Position numbers and translations under genes: made by a program
The notes under the pieces: model-generated
What the model was told of the DNA's origin: nothing
The model's database searches: none
What the model saw: the letters and a program-made list of their open reading frames with translations, nothing else
Source of the DNA: Notospermus geniculatus
Taxonomy: Eukaryota > Nemertea > Pilidiophora > Heteronemertea > Lineidae
Direction of reading: 5' to 3'
Length of the DNA stretch: 64,000 nt
NCBI GenBank assembly: GCA_002633025.1
Contig: NMRB01000788.1
Coordinates: 205,574-269,573, forward strand
In this document: one piece after another, positions 38,601 to 48,881 of the stretch
Layout of the letters: every line of letters begins with the position of its first letter
Position numbering within the stretch: position 1 is the first letter of the stretch

Positions 38601-38866
38601 CAGTCAATGTTGGGTGTGCAGTAACAAACTGAATCACAGTGGACAATTTCATAGGACTTCATTTGGTGTGTAGTATCAAATGGAATTGGCACATAAATCC
38701 ATGTGGAAGTTATGGTATCAACCCACCTGCGAGTGTAATTCCTTGTCCAGAAGATTAATGCCTTCCGCCAATTTAGCTAGCTGTTGTGTAATGGCCAAAC
38801 CCTGAATAGCTTTGGTAGCATAAGCCTTGGCATCAAAATCATCTTGCAGGAATTTTTGGAAAATCT
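32624..38866 (-). CDS. COG5: Conserved oligomeric Golgi complex subunit 5 (N-terminus missing)
   Basis: COG5 belongs to lobe B of the COG tethering complex for retrograde intra-Golgi vesicles. Exons found: 38727-38866, 38458-38572, 38268-38337, 37829-38080, 37356-37521, 37038-37225, then 36778-36859, 36493-36685 and 36146-36307, each repeated at 35758-35839, 35477-35669 and 35141-35302, then 34867-34966, 34669-34779, 34398-34460, 34142-34245, 33819-33950, 33496-33681, 33227-33353, 32919-32998 and 32624-32744. Signature segments are [116 protein letters not shown] and a C-terminal [20 protein letters not shown] before TAA. The start exon is not found and may lie in 38867-39740 or the N gap. 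Splice phase between 38458-38572 and 38268-38337 is off by one base as written, probably a sequence error. Confidence 0.96.
35085..37090. repeat. ~1.0 kb tandem duplication carrying three COG5 exons
   Basis: About 35085-36078 and 36090-37090 are direct repeats about 1005-1020 bp apart, with few substitutions and small indels. Each contains COG5 exons of 162, 193 and 82 bp. A truncated copy of the upstream exon (about 36018-36075) ends abruptly at the junction. The three exons total 437 bp, not a multiple of three, so splicing in both sets would break the frame. This points to two haplotypes assembled in series. Confidence 0.85.
37647..37767. mobile_element. Near-perfect 121 bp foldback element in a COG5 intron
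   Basis: Arms of about 53 bp (left with GCAAGCGCCCGGTTAGGCC, right its complement) differ at only about three positions and surround a short spacer, GGGTATACCC, which is itself palindromic. The element lies in the intron between exons 37356-37521 and 37829-38080. It is a MITE-like foldback, and its high arm identity implies a young insertion. Confidence 0.85.
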
Positions 38867-39740
38867 CTGAAAAGTATGGAAAGTTATAAATGAATGAGCA
38901 GATAATTCAAAGCTCAATCAATGAATGCACGGTCGTGCTAATTACCGTCCACCACCGTCTACCACCGTCCTCCACCCTTTTTGTACTGTTATTGCAGGGC
39001 TTTCAATAGCGTGCGTATGGACGTATTTTACGCACTGAAATCTCAATTTACGCACCAAAAGAATAGCAGTGTTCGTCAAATACACATTGCCTTGCACTTC
39101 AAAGAAGTCAAATACGCTCTAAAATTATTATATGATCGTCGAAATACGCAATAGCATCCCGCTCCTGGCCGTATTCTTGAAACGCCCAACCCCGGCGGGG
39201 GAAAGATGTTTCCGTCTTAGTATTAGGTCTATAATAGCCAAATGATAGCGCACAGCCGCCTGACTTTCTGTTGAAGATCGCGTTCATCTCTCCACACAAT
39301 ACACTGATCACACAATGACTCAGCACCAGGCGGCAACACCGCTGACGTCACCATTCATTTTCGTGACTTTTATCATAGCACGTGATTATCGTAGCAGTTC
39401 TGTATGGCGTGGCAGCTTACTCTATATTAAATCTGTGAACTTTGTTTTCCGGCCTGTCCCTCGCGAGAAGACCCATTGATTTATGATGTAAGGTACCAAC
39501 AAACAAGAGAAAACCAGTGTTTTATTTGAAGTTTTCGATACAAACACAGACAAGTCGTCATGTCAAAAAAGGAAAAAAGATCAGACTATATATAATGGTG
39601 AATAAGGCAATACGCATTGACCACAAAATGAGGGAGTCAGGTGATGCATTGGCCTCCAGGGATGGGAGTCATTGACGCATTGGGAAAAAACGGTGGAAGT
39701 CAATGACACCCTGACATCAGAAATTAATGAAAGCCCTGAT
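38867..39740. other. Interval upstream of the last recognised COG5 exon
   Basis: I see no clear coding exon. This stretch should contain the COG5 first exon and promoter unless they fall in the N gap. A repeated CCACCGTC(T/C)ACCACCGTCC patch lies near 38947-38972. Confidence 0.4.
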
Positions 39741-40206
39741 NNNNNNNNNNNNNNNNNNNNNNNNNNNNNNNNNNNNNNNNNNNNNNNNNNNNNNNNNNNN
39801 NNNNNNNNNNNNNNNNNNNNNNNNNNNNNNNNNNNNNNNNNNNNNNNNNNNNNNNNNNNNNNNNNNNNNNNNNNNNNNNNNNNNNNNNNNNNNNNNNNNN
39901 NNNNNNNNNNNNNNNNNNNNNNNNNNNNNNNNNNNNNNNNNNNNNNNNNNNNNNNNNNNNNNNNNNNNNNNNNNNNNNNNNNNNNNNNNNNNNNNNNNNN
40001 NNNNNNNNNNNNNNNNNNNNNNNNNNNNNNNNNNNNNNNNNNNNNNNNNNNNNNNNNNNNNNNNNNNNNNNNNNNNNNNNNNNNNNNNNNNNNNNNNNNN
40101 NNNNNNNNNNNNNNNNNNNNNNNNNNNNNNNNNNNNNNNNNNNNNNNNNNNNNNNNNNNNNNNNNNNNNNNNNNNNNNNNNNNNNNNNNNNNNNNNNNNN
40201 NNNNNN
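39741..40206. other. Assembly gap (466 N)
   Basis: A run of 466 N between COG5 and the ankyrin gene. Frames crossing it are artefacts. Confidence 0.99.
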
Positions 40207-40216
40207 TTAGAATTAT

Positions 40217-40267
40217 TTTATTGAATGGAAACTTTTCATGATTTTTTTCAAATTTCTTGATTTTATT
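40217..40267 (-). terminator. Polyadenylation signals downstream of the ankyrin gene
   Basis: Two minus-strand AATAAA hexamers (40217-40222 and 40262-40267) lie about 410-460 bp beyond the stop codon of the ankyrin-repeat gene and next to the N gap. Confidence 0.45.
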
Positions 40268-40678
40268 GAATCATGCAAAAGCTGAAAGGGGCCTCTGGAG
40301 GCAAATACAATACAATGGTCAATAAGCTTGAAGGAATCAGTATAATTCCTCCAATGCAATAAAGCACAACTATTTTTTTAAAGTATAGAAACAGTGATAC
40401 ATGTATGCAGAAAAGTGTGAGCACAAAATCATGAAATCAGTTCCATTCATTCATTCATGAAATTAATTTTTTGTGAATGTTGCAAAAATTTCCACCTGGA
40501 TTCTGGAATTCACAATTTCTCCAGTGGAAGTAGGTCAAATAAAAATCCTGGGTATTCTTATTTCATGTAATATCCTGACAATAACCCTTCTTGGCTCACC
40601 AAAGGTGAATATAAAATAGGTGGGTGCACAGTGGTGAAATGCAAATGCCAAACATCTCCACCGTTGTCCACAGCACAC

Positions 40679-41983
40679 TCAAAAATCTTCAAGAAATTCC
40701 CCAAAATATCTTGCTCCTAAATCCCGTTCTGGTAACTTCCCAGGCAAAACATCCGCGTCACTTTTTGTCTTTTTCTTCCTTTTTTCAATCTCTTCCCGCT
40801 TCAGTTTCTTCAATTCAACCTGTGTCAGTGCTTTTGCTGCAGCTGTCATTGGTGACTTGTATATTGTCTGTCTTGCATTATTAATGGCCCTTGTAACTGG
40901 TTTTGGTTGATGTGCCTTTTCATATTCGTGTCTCTCATACTTTGCGAAGCATAAGTCACATGAAATTTCATTTTTAACAGCTTTCTCCATGAGTAAAGGA
41001 TGACCGAACTTCTTCGCTGTCATCAAAGGATCATCCCCTTTTTCGTTCAGTATGTCCAATTGACCATCATGCTGTAGGTAACAGTTGAGTAACTTAGCAT
41101 GACCTCTCTCTGCAGCATAATGAGCTGGGGTACAGCCCAACAAGTCCTGGACATTCGGATTACACCCTTTTTGCATGAGCCAATGGGCACACATCAAAGA
41201 CCCTTTAATACATGCGAAATGTAATGGTGTCTTTCCATCCTTTGTAGTGGCCACCATGGATGTGCCTTGTTGTATGAGGAATCGCAGACAGTCCAAGTGG
41301 TCATTCAGAACAGCATAGTGGGCTGGCAGCAGCCCATTTTTGTCCCCGATTGTGATATCACAATCTCTTTCCACCAAACTAATTAAACTTGTCAAACCTC
41401 CGTTACTTGCTGCGTAGTGCATGGGCATCTTTCCTGCATGGCAGACTATTTCCAAGCTTACACCAAGATCAAATAGGTATTCAAGGATCTTATGATGATT
41501 TCTTTTGGCTGCCAGGTGAGCAGGGCTGAAACCGTTTGTGTCTTCACTATCTGTCAAAGCACCTTTCTCAATGAGTGTTTTAAAACAGTCAAGTTCTCCA
41601 TGGAAGGCAGCAATTTGGGCAGGCGTGCGCCGGTCACAGTCAGGTACATCAATGTCCTTGGTGAATTCCAGCAACAACGTGACGACATTGCGATGGCCCC
41701 CAGAACATGCCTCGTGGAGGGGCGTCCTCCCAGTGGTGGTAGTTTGATCTGGATCTGCTCCAGCCTTCAGTAACTCTTCCACAACATCTACCTGGCCATA
41801 TCCACAAGCCATGTGCAAAGGACTCCTTGAGGTCAACCTGGTTCGAACATTATTTGGGTTGATGTGTGCTTCATCAAGAGTCTGGCGCACTGTCTCTGTA
41901 TCGCCTCTCTCTGCTGCTGTAATAAGCCTCACAGCAGGACGACTTTCCATCACTGCACTCATCATGCTGGGCAGGAATGACAC
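40679..41983 (-). CDS. Intronless ankyrin-repeat protein (434 aa)
   Basis: A single uninterrupted frame encodes about nine ankyrin repeats from residue 15 to about 320, with canonical segments such as RSPLHMACGYGQVDVVEELL, GRTPLHEACSGGHRNVVTLL, GKTPLHFACIKGSLMCAHWL and GCTPAHYAAERGHAKLLNCY. After the repeats comes a short Cys-containing stretch (ISCDLCFAKYERHEYEKAH) and a basic helical tail, LKKLKREEIEKRKKKTKS, before the C-terminal ARYFGEFLEDF. Ankyrin repeats bind protein partners; no enzymatic domain is present. It recalls ANKRD42-like proteins in its repeat spacing, but I am not confident of orthology and give no symbol. The lack of introns among intron-rich neighbours suggests retroposition or intron loss. 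Its 5' end is duplicated at 42522-42880. Confidence 0.93.
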   Translation of the reverse strand: MSFLPSMMSAVMESRPAVRLITAAERGDTETVRQTLDEAHINPNNVRTRLTSRSPLHMACGYGQVDVVEELLKAGADPDQTTTTGRTPLHEACSGGHRNVVTLLLEFTKDIDVPDCDRRTPAQIAAFHGELDCFKTLIEKGALTDSEDTNGFSPAHLAAKRNHHKILEYLFDLGVSLEIVCHAGKMPMHYAASNGGLTSLISLVERDCDITIGDKNGLLPAHYAVLNDHLDCLRFLIQQGTSMVATTKDGKTPLHFACIKGSLMCAHWLMQKGCNPNVQDLLGCTPAHYAAERGHAKLLNCYLQHDGQLDILNEKGDDPLMTAKKFGHPLLMEKAVKNEISCDLCFAKYERHEYEKAHQPKPVTRAINNARQTIYKSPMTAAAKALTQVELKKLKREEIEKRKKKTKSDADVLPGKLPERDLGARYFGEFLEDF

Positions 41984-42092
41984 AATAGAGGCCTACAATG
42001 TTTCATCTACAATGTTTGTTTACATTCCTCACCATGGAGCTCCTCACAATCAGAAATCATGGAATCAGCGTGGTGAATATCCACCATCTAAT

Positions 42093-42108
42093 GTGATGAC
42101 GTCATCAC
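42093..42108. promoter_or_regulatory. CRE/ATF-type palindrome upstream of the ankyrin gene
   Basis: GTGATGACGTCATCAC is a perfect 16 bp palindrome containing TGACGTCA, the CREB/ATF consensus, about 110 bp upstream of the ankyrin ATG. The duplicated copy at 42858-42873 keeps it. Its role is inferred. Confidence 0.45.
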
Positions 42109-42521
42109 GATGTCTTCCTTGGTAGCATTCGGAACTTCCGAAGGCAACTGCTCGGCAATTTCCGTGACGGCTCGCATTTCCCCTCGGACACTAGTCTCGT
42201 GCCACCAGACTCTGCAATTTTCAATTTTAGAGTCTGGTCCAGATGGTACCTTTTGCTTGTAAAATCCATCATGGCGGACAATCTACCGCATATGACGTAG
42301 AACACAATGCACAATCAATGCAAAAAGCATTCAGCGTGCGAGTAAAACTGCAGTATTTGTAACCCTTGCTGTTAGGCCTACTGCACTTTTTATAGCATAA
42401 TTCCCTCCCCAATCGAAAAAATATAAATATACTTGCCTGAAATTCCAATGAAAGACACTATAAATTGACTTGACAACACAAATTGAGGCGATTCACATCA
42501 CAAATTTTCACGCTTCAAGTN

Positions 42522-42890
42522 ATCTGCTCCAGCCTTCAGTAACTCTTCCACAACATCTACCTGGCCATATCCACAAGCCATGTGCAAAGGACTCCTTGAG
42601 GTCAACCTGGTTCGAACATTATTTGGGTTGATGTGTGCTTCATCAAGAGTCTGGCGTACTGTCTCTGTATCGCCTCTCTCTGCTGCTGTAATAAGCCTCA
42701 CAGCAGGACGACTTTCCATCACTGCACTCATCATGCTGGGCAGGAATGACACAATAGAGGCCTACAATGTTTCATCCACAATGTTTACATTCCTCACCAT
42801 GGAGCTCCTCAAAATCAGAAATCATGGAATCAGCGTGGTCAATGTCCACCATCTAATGTGATGACGTCATCACGATGTCTTCCTTGGTAG
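42522..42890 (-). pseudogene. Duplicated 5' end of the ankyrin gene (assembly duplicate)
   Basis: Sequence after the single n at 42521 repeats 41754-42125 almost exactly, including the first 77 codons, the ATG (42750-42752) and the upstream CRE palindrome. The frame breaks at the n. The abrupt junction at an n suggests an unmerged overlapping contig or second haplotype, not a real truncated gene. Confidence 0.85.
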
Positions 42891-43528
42891 TTCTTCAGCA
42901 GCGAGGTACTTCAGTGTGAGGGAACGATTTCGAGTTCGAGACTCCGATACTGCAGCGCTCCAAGTGAGCATTATTCAAACGAAAATAAGGTGTAATCATC
43001 ACACGCAAGTGGCACATTTCAGGAAGTTCACATCTATTTCATGGTTTTGTGTGAAAACCGCAGAGTTGATTTTGAAAGATAACTTATATATTCTCTGCCA
43101 AGGTTACTTAGATGGTGTAGGTATGAAAAATTCCATCAAACAATGTGTCGTGTCAATCAAAATTAAAGCTTGAATTTGGCAGGCATCACACTCAGCGACA
43201 CTGGTGACTCATCACAGCAGGAGGAAACTGACCTGCCGGCAGCAAACCTGCACTGTCAGAGTTAATCGCCTTCTCCTTTATTACATGAAGTATGTACGAC
43301 TGGCGATTGAACCTTAACCCGGTCGATGATGATAGGCCTAAGCATGGTGTTTTGCTGTTTTTTCACTCGCATCTTTACTGAACTTAGGCCTATTGAGGAT
43401 CTTCCTAGCTCTCATCTATCTCATAGGCCTAACCCAGATGCGACTAGCCGTAGGCCTGCCCCAAAGCCAAACGGTTGGTTATAAACTTCACAATAGGTTT
43501 AACCCTGGTGAATGCAATGTCATGCTAT
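42891..43528. other. Intergenic/5' region between the ankyrin and WASH genes
   Basis: No protein is recognisable. It should hold the WASH promoter and its noncoding first exon, since the coding exon begins after a splice acceptor at about 43719. Confidence 0.4.
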
Positions 43529-43684
43529 AGATCGTTTTCACGACGTAACTCCGACAGTGTCCGCCATGATGACGTTACGCATTTTGCCCACCAGCAGAAA
43601 TGCAAAATGCATTGGCTGCTGGTGGGCAAAACGCGCAACGTCATCATGGCGGACACTGTCGGAGTTACGTCCTGAAAACGATCT
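43529..43684. mobile_element. 156 bp near-perfect palindrome just upstream of the WASH coding exon
   Basis: Arms of 69 bp (left beginning AGATCGTTTTCACGACG, right ending CGTCCTGAAAACGATCT) differ at about three positions and enclose an 18 bp AT-rich loop. It ends only about 35 bp before the splice acceptor of the first coding exon of WASH, so it occupies the branch-point side of that intron. It is a MITE-like foldback with no coding capacity. Confidence 0.85.
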
Positions 43685-43743
43685 ACGGTATTATAATGTT
43701 TCTCTTCATATTTTCAGTCTCACATCATACTATTAAAGGGAAG

Positions 43744-46457
43744 ATGAAGAACTCACCATCTCTAAATACCTACAATGTGCCGCTCATTAACTCTGATTTA
43801 CGCCGTGATGAATGCATCATCCAGATTGCCGACGCTCTCGACTATCTTGATCAAGTTGCAAATGATGTTTTCACCCGAATAGGGCACCGGGTGGCTGACA
43901 ATAAGCAGCGATTGCTCGCTGTGAATGACAGGGTGAATCTTGCACAAGCTCGTATAGACAAGATAAAGGGAACAAACAAGGCTACCAAAGTTTTCTCAAG
44001 TGCTAAATACCCAGCCAGTGAGGAACTGCAGAGTTATCTAACATTATTCCAAGGTGCGGTTCTGTTTTAACATAGCCAGATTCTCTCCTGATATGCCATA
44101 GATGTGTACAATCACAAGATTTAGCCCCTGACTTTGTGACTGAAAGAGCGCCCAGTTGATCTGGCGGTTTGGTAAAGCCACACGTGGCAATCATTTATGA
44201 AAAATTGTAAAGATACTGCTAGTTTGGCATCACATGCAGTTTATAGTGTTAATAGCTACAGTACATGTATTTGCATTCAACTTTATTTTCTTAATACTGT
44301 AATTCTTTAGGTGAAACTTCAAATACCAACTTGAAAGATATCAAGAGGCAGCGATACAAGGTCCAAAGTAAATACACTGATGTGGATGACACGGTTCTGA
44401 AAGATAAACTCCAGTTTTACAACGTACAGCATGGTGCCAAGAAAAAGGATGAAAATGACCAAGAAGGCATCGGAAGGCTCCCAAGGAACATTCCCTCCGT
44501 CAGCTCATTGTTGCTTTTCAATACTTCAGAAAATCCGTAAGTCTTCCTTTTTTATTGAGTATGCCCTCCTGGGCCTTTAGGGGATGCCCTCCTGTTGTTC
44601 TTTGGACAGTTCTGAGCAGAATGTGCTGCCTGCTAGTGCTTTGTTTGCCTGAGTGATCCTCAGCAGGAACAAACAAGGCTACCAAAGTTTTCTCAAGTGC
44701 TAAATACCCAGCCAGTGAGGAACTGCAGAGTTATCTAACATTATTCCAAGGTGCGGTGCGGTTTTAACAAAGCCAGATTCTCTCCTGATATGCCATAGAT
44801 GTGTAGGGTACAATCACAAGATTTAGCCCCTGACCTTGTGACTGAAAGAGCGTCCAGTTGATCTGGCGGTTTGGTAAAGCCACACGTGGCCATCATTTAT
44901 GAAAAATTGTAAAGATACTGCTAGTTTGGCATCACATGCAGTTTATAGTGTTGATAGCTACAGTACATGTATTTGCATTCAACTTTATTTTCTTAATACC
45001 GTAATTTTTTAGGTGAAACTTCAAATACCAACTTGAAAGATATCAAGAGGCAGCGATACAAGGTCCAAAGTAAATACACTGATGTGGATGACACAGTTCT
45101 GAAAGATAAACTCCAGTTTTACAACGTACAGCATGGTGCCAAGAAAAAGGATGAAAATGACCAAGAAGGCATCGGAAGGCTCCCAAGGAACATTCCCTCC
45201 GTCAGCTCATTGTTGCTTTTCAATACTTCAGAAAATCCGTAAGTCTTCCTTTTCTATTGAGTATGCCCTCCTGGGCCTTTAGGGGATGCCCTCCTGTAGT
45301 TCTTTGGACAATTCTGAGCAGAATGTGCTGTTTGCTAGTGCTTTGTTTGCCTGAGTGATCCTCAGCTTGTATCGTCTCCATTGATAGTCTTTTGTAATTC
45401 TGATGCCTCTTTCTATCTAGGTACAAGAAGTATGTGATGCTTGACCCCCTCGGTGTTGTCACGAAGACAAGGGCCACAGAAGGTGAAGAGGAGGATGGAT
45501 TGGCTGCTGCACCAAGTTCCATTGCCCACGGAGAACAAATGCAGCGGGGACAGGTGGAAAACTACTTCTACGTGCCTGATCTTGGAGAGGTCCCGGAAAT
45601 ATCTGTGCCAGATTTTCTCCCTGATCTTGTTGGTAAGTGGAAAAGTGGTCAACTCTCCTCAGCGATTGGGTCATCCACATTGTCAACATTTCCACAAGTG
45701 CACATAGTCCAGAGGTTTGACTGAAATCACATCATCATTCTTGATTTCAGGGAGTGTTGCTGATGACATTTCTTATGCTGCTGACCGGGGTCCATCAATT
45801 GCTCCATCTGTACCAGGAAGCAACATGCCTGACTTGCCAAGCGTAGTCCCAGACATTGACACCATACCAAGTGGTCCAGCAGCTGCTGGTGGCATGACAT
45901 CACCTGCAACTGGTGACCTACTGCCTCCGGGTCCAACTTCAGCTCCTCCACCTCCAGGACCTCCTCCACCACCTCCACCTCCAGCTGCTGCGCCTCCTCC
46001 ACCACCACCACCTCCTCCACCAGGACCTCCAGCACCTCCACCTCCCGGCCCAGCTGATACACCTGATGGTCCATCTCCAAAGACTGAATCAGCACCTAAA
46101 GATGAGAGCCCAGGTGATGATCGTTCAAGTCTTTTAGCTGCCATAAGAAGTGCTGGTGGCACAAAAGGTGCCGGGCTTAAAAAAGTTGGTGCGGGGGAAA
46201 AGAAAAAGGAGCGTAAGAAAAAGGAAGCACCTGCATCAAGTGGAGGTGATTTTATGTCTGATTTATTCAGTCGGATTCAGAGACGTAGGGAAGGCATCTC
46301 TGGTTCGAAAAACCCTGGCGGTGGTGATAGGACTGGTGGGGGTGGTCAGGGTGGGAACTCTCCATTGGACAGCATGTCTAAGTTGATTCCACCCGCGAGA
46401 GACAGGAAGGAGAGCAGTGCGGCTGATACTGCACATGATGACGATGACTGGGAATAA
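43744..46457 (+). CDS. WASHC1: WASH complex subunit 1
   Basis: WASH1 is the nucleation-promoting factor that activates Arp2/3 on endosomes for retromer-dependent sorting. Coding exons are 43744-44053, 44311-44536 (duplicated at 45013-45238), 45421-45632 and 45751-46457; using one copy of the second exon gives a continuous frame of 484 residues, close to the 465 of human WASHC1. The N-terminal WAHD1 region shows DLRRDECIIQIADALDYLD and KATKVFSSAKYPA. NIPSVSSLLLFNTSENPYKK and ENYFYVPDLGEVPEI are family hallmarks. A polyproline stretch (about residues 320-365) precedes a WH2 motif, SLLAAIRSAGG, a basic segment, MSDLFSRIQRRREGISG, and an acidic DDDDWE end that contacts Arp2/3. An acceptor at 43719 implies an upstream 5' UTR exon. 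Confidence 0.97.
43969..45365. repeat. ~700 bp tandem duplication within WASHC1
   Basis: About 43969-44665 and 44668-45365 are direct repeats 699-702 bp apart. The unit includes the last 85 bp of the first coding exon, the intron and the complete 226 bp second coding exon. Because 226 is not a multiple of three, using both exon copies would shift the frame. High identity and the abrupt joint suggest serial assembly of two haplotypes. Confidence 0.85.
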
Positions 46458-47036
46458 GCATTGATAAGTGAAAGCCGGAAAGAAATCAAATTCTATCTCA
46501 CAATGTGATAGAGCAATACAAAAGTCATATATTACTAAATACATTTGGTGCTAATTCAGTTATCATTTCTGATTCTTATAACTACTAGGAGAAAACGTAT
46601 TCTTCTACCGGTACATGTAAATGTTTGGAAGGTGTTCACTCCGAAACTCTTAGCTGTGCATTCACTTAGGAAATTAATCTTGGGTATTCTTGCACCTCTG
46701 TAAGCACTTGTCCTCTCCTGTATCAAGAATTATAAATGAAGGACAGCAAAAGAGTAGGATACTAACTAGATTTTCAAATTGCCATACGTATATTGGAAAT
46801 CAGCCAGCCAGCCATGGCTGTTTTGTTGGCTTGCAGTGAAGGAAACCTTGCATTGATACTTATTCAAAGCTGCAGCCTTTGCATATCTACATGTACATGT
46901 ATTTGTCCATTCCGTTTCGAGATTGTCTTGTTTCTGTGTCCTGGTAAAATGATATTGTGTATATTATAATAGATGTATAAACTGATTTATCAAGCAGAGA
47001 CAGCGAACTGATATATGTATCATTTGTAAATTGTAA

Positions 47037-47042
47037 AATAAA
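47037..47042 (+). terminator. WASHC1: Polyadenylation signal of WASHC1
   Basis: AATAAA about 580 bp after the WASH stop codon, following an AT-rich segment; it is the first good signal on this strand. Confidence 0.6.
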
Positions 47043-47650
47043 ATGTCTAATTGTATAAAATCATCGTTCTTAATTTTGGACCTTGGAGGTTTGGGGATTC
47101 ATGGTGCCCCAGGATGAAGACAGTGAAAAAGGCAAGGTGGGGATTATTACTGTTCACCCATTCTTGCGGATGATATAACTGCCGATGGTACGTCACTGCT
47201 TCATTTTATCTGAAATGAATATTTTGCACCCTGAGGCTCGTACCTTCGGTGTTCATCCAGTGAGTCAAATATGCCCTCAATCACGAAATCCTAGACCCTC
47301 AGCCAGAAGTGGAGCATGCACACCGTGTTCATGTTGACACTCCATGAAATGCTTGCCTCTCGCATAAAACGTGAATTGTTCATGCATATATTTTAACAAA
47401 GACCTCAAAAACAAGTCATATTTAAGATGCAAACAATGAGTTTATTTGTTAAATCCTTATGGAGAGACAAATTAAATATCAGTGCCATATAGATTCCCTG
47501 AATAGCTTATATATTATAAACACAGTCAAAAACACATCTACAGTACACTTACTTCCTTTGAGAAGTCCTGACTTATAAAGTTATATAAAATTGGGAGTAC
47601 ATGTAAACAGCATCAGAAATGGGTATCAATCATGACTCGCTCAGTGCCAA
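47043..47650. other. Intergenic sequence
   Basis: No gene or obvious element is visible between the WASH 3' end and the duplication that follows. Confidence 0.4.
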
Positions 47651-48668
47651 TTTGATTTAATTGAACATATTGGACGGACATTTTCCTGATCACAGACATA
47701 AACATATACATGTGATGTACATGTATATGACAAATGGATGTCAGTAGAGAAAATAAACCTAATATCATCAAGAATATATATTCTTGATATCGTTGATAGA
47801 AATTCACAAAGTGAGCATCGAACAAATTGCACTGAGTTAATGAGCAGTAAAATGAGATTCACACATTAATAATAACAGTGGAACCATCCCTTGTGGACAT
47901 CACTACCAGTCCGACACCTGTCAACGACACCAAGGTGTAGTCCTGATCTCAGTTGGATTCTGTCTACCAACTCAAGAACAACTTCTGCCAGTCACACAGC
48001 ATCCTCAATAGAAAGGTTCCACTGGTTTTTTGAGACTTAGATTTGGGATGTATATATGTGGCGATTCGGATATACCTGTTAATACTGAAAGGCTGAGTGA
48101 AATCTTTACACTCTTGGCAAGAATTGATCAGATTCTTCAAGATCATTTCGCTTTCGATTCGATTTAATTGAACATATTGGACGGACATTTTCCTGATCAC
48201 AGACATAAACATATACATGTGATGTACATGTATATGACAAATGGATGTCAGTAGAGAAAATAAACTAATATCGTCAAGAATATATAAGTACCTATATATT
48301 CTTGATATCGTTGATAGAAATTCACAAAGTGAGCATCGAACAAATTGCACTGAGTTAATGAGCAGTAAAATGAGATTCACACATTAATAATAAAGTGGAA
48401 CCATCCCTTGTGGACATCACTACCAGTCCGACACCTGTCAACGACACCAAGGTGTAGTCCTGGTCTCAGTTGGATTCTATCTACCAACTCAAATAAGAAC
48501 AACTTCTGCCAGTCACACAGCATCCTCAATAGAAAGGTTCCACTGGTTTTTTGAGACTTAGATTTGGGATGTTTATATGTGGCGATTCGGATATACCTGT
48601 TAATACTGAAAGGCTGAGTGAAATCTTTACACTCTTGGCAAGAATTGATCAGATTCTTCAAGATCACA
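47651..48668. repeat. ~510 bp tandem duplication, noncoding
   Basis: About 47651-48158 and 48162-48668 are direct repeats (both starting GATTTAATTGAACATATTGG) with few differences. Each contains a sequence similar to DNA-transposon ends (GTGGAACCATCCCTTGTGG). Minus-strand frames through it are not supported. It resembles the other short near-identical duplications in this window. Confidence 0.85.
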
Positions 48669-48881
48669 ATACATACACTGTATTGTATCTTGAAGAAAAG
48701 TCAAACATCATTGAACACGAATATTGAGCTGTAATAATTTATGTACCGGTATAATATTGTACCTTTTACCATGTATGAAAATATAAGTGTAAATAAAATA
48801 TAGAATTTTAGACCCAAACCATGTCAAACAATATTCATCATTAATGTTGATTCTGTCAGAATTCTTCTTTTCTGGAGAGAA

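Noticed and set aside
39672-40241. Long plus-strand frames of mostly X
   Set aside because: They run through the 466 N gap.
45727-46162. Minus-strand Gly- and Val/Leu-rich frames opposite WASHC1
   Set aside because: They are antisense shadows of the polyproline-coding stretch of WASH.
47613-48667. Minus-strand membrane-like frames
   Set aside because: They are AT-rich frames repeated by the 510 bp duplication and have no splice or domain support.
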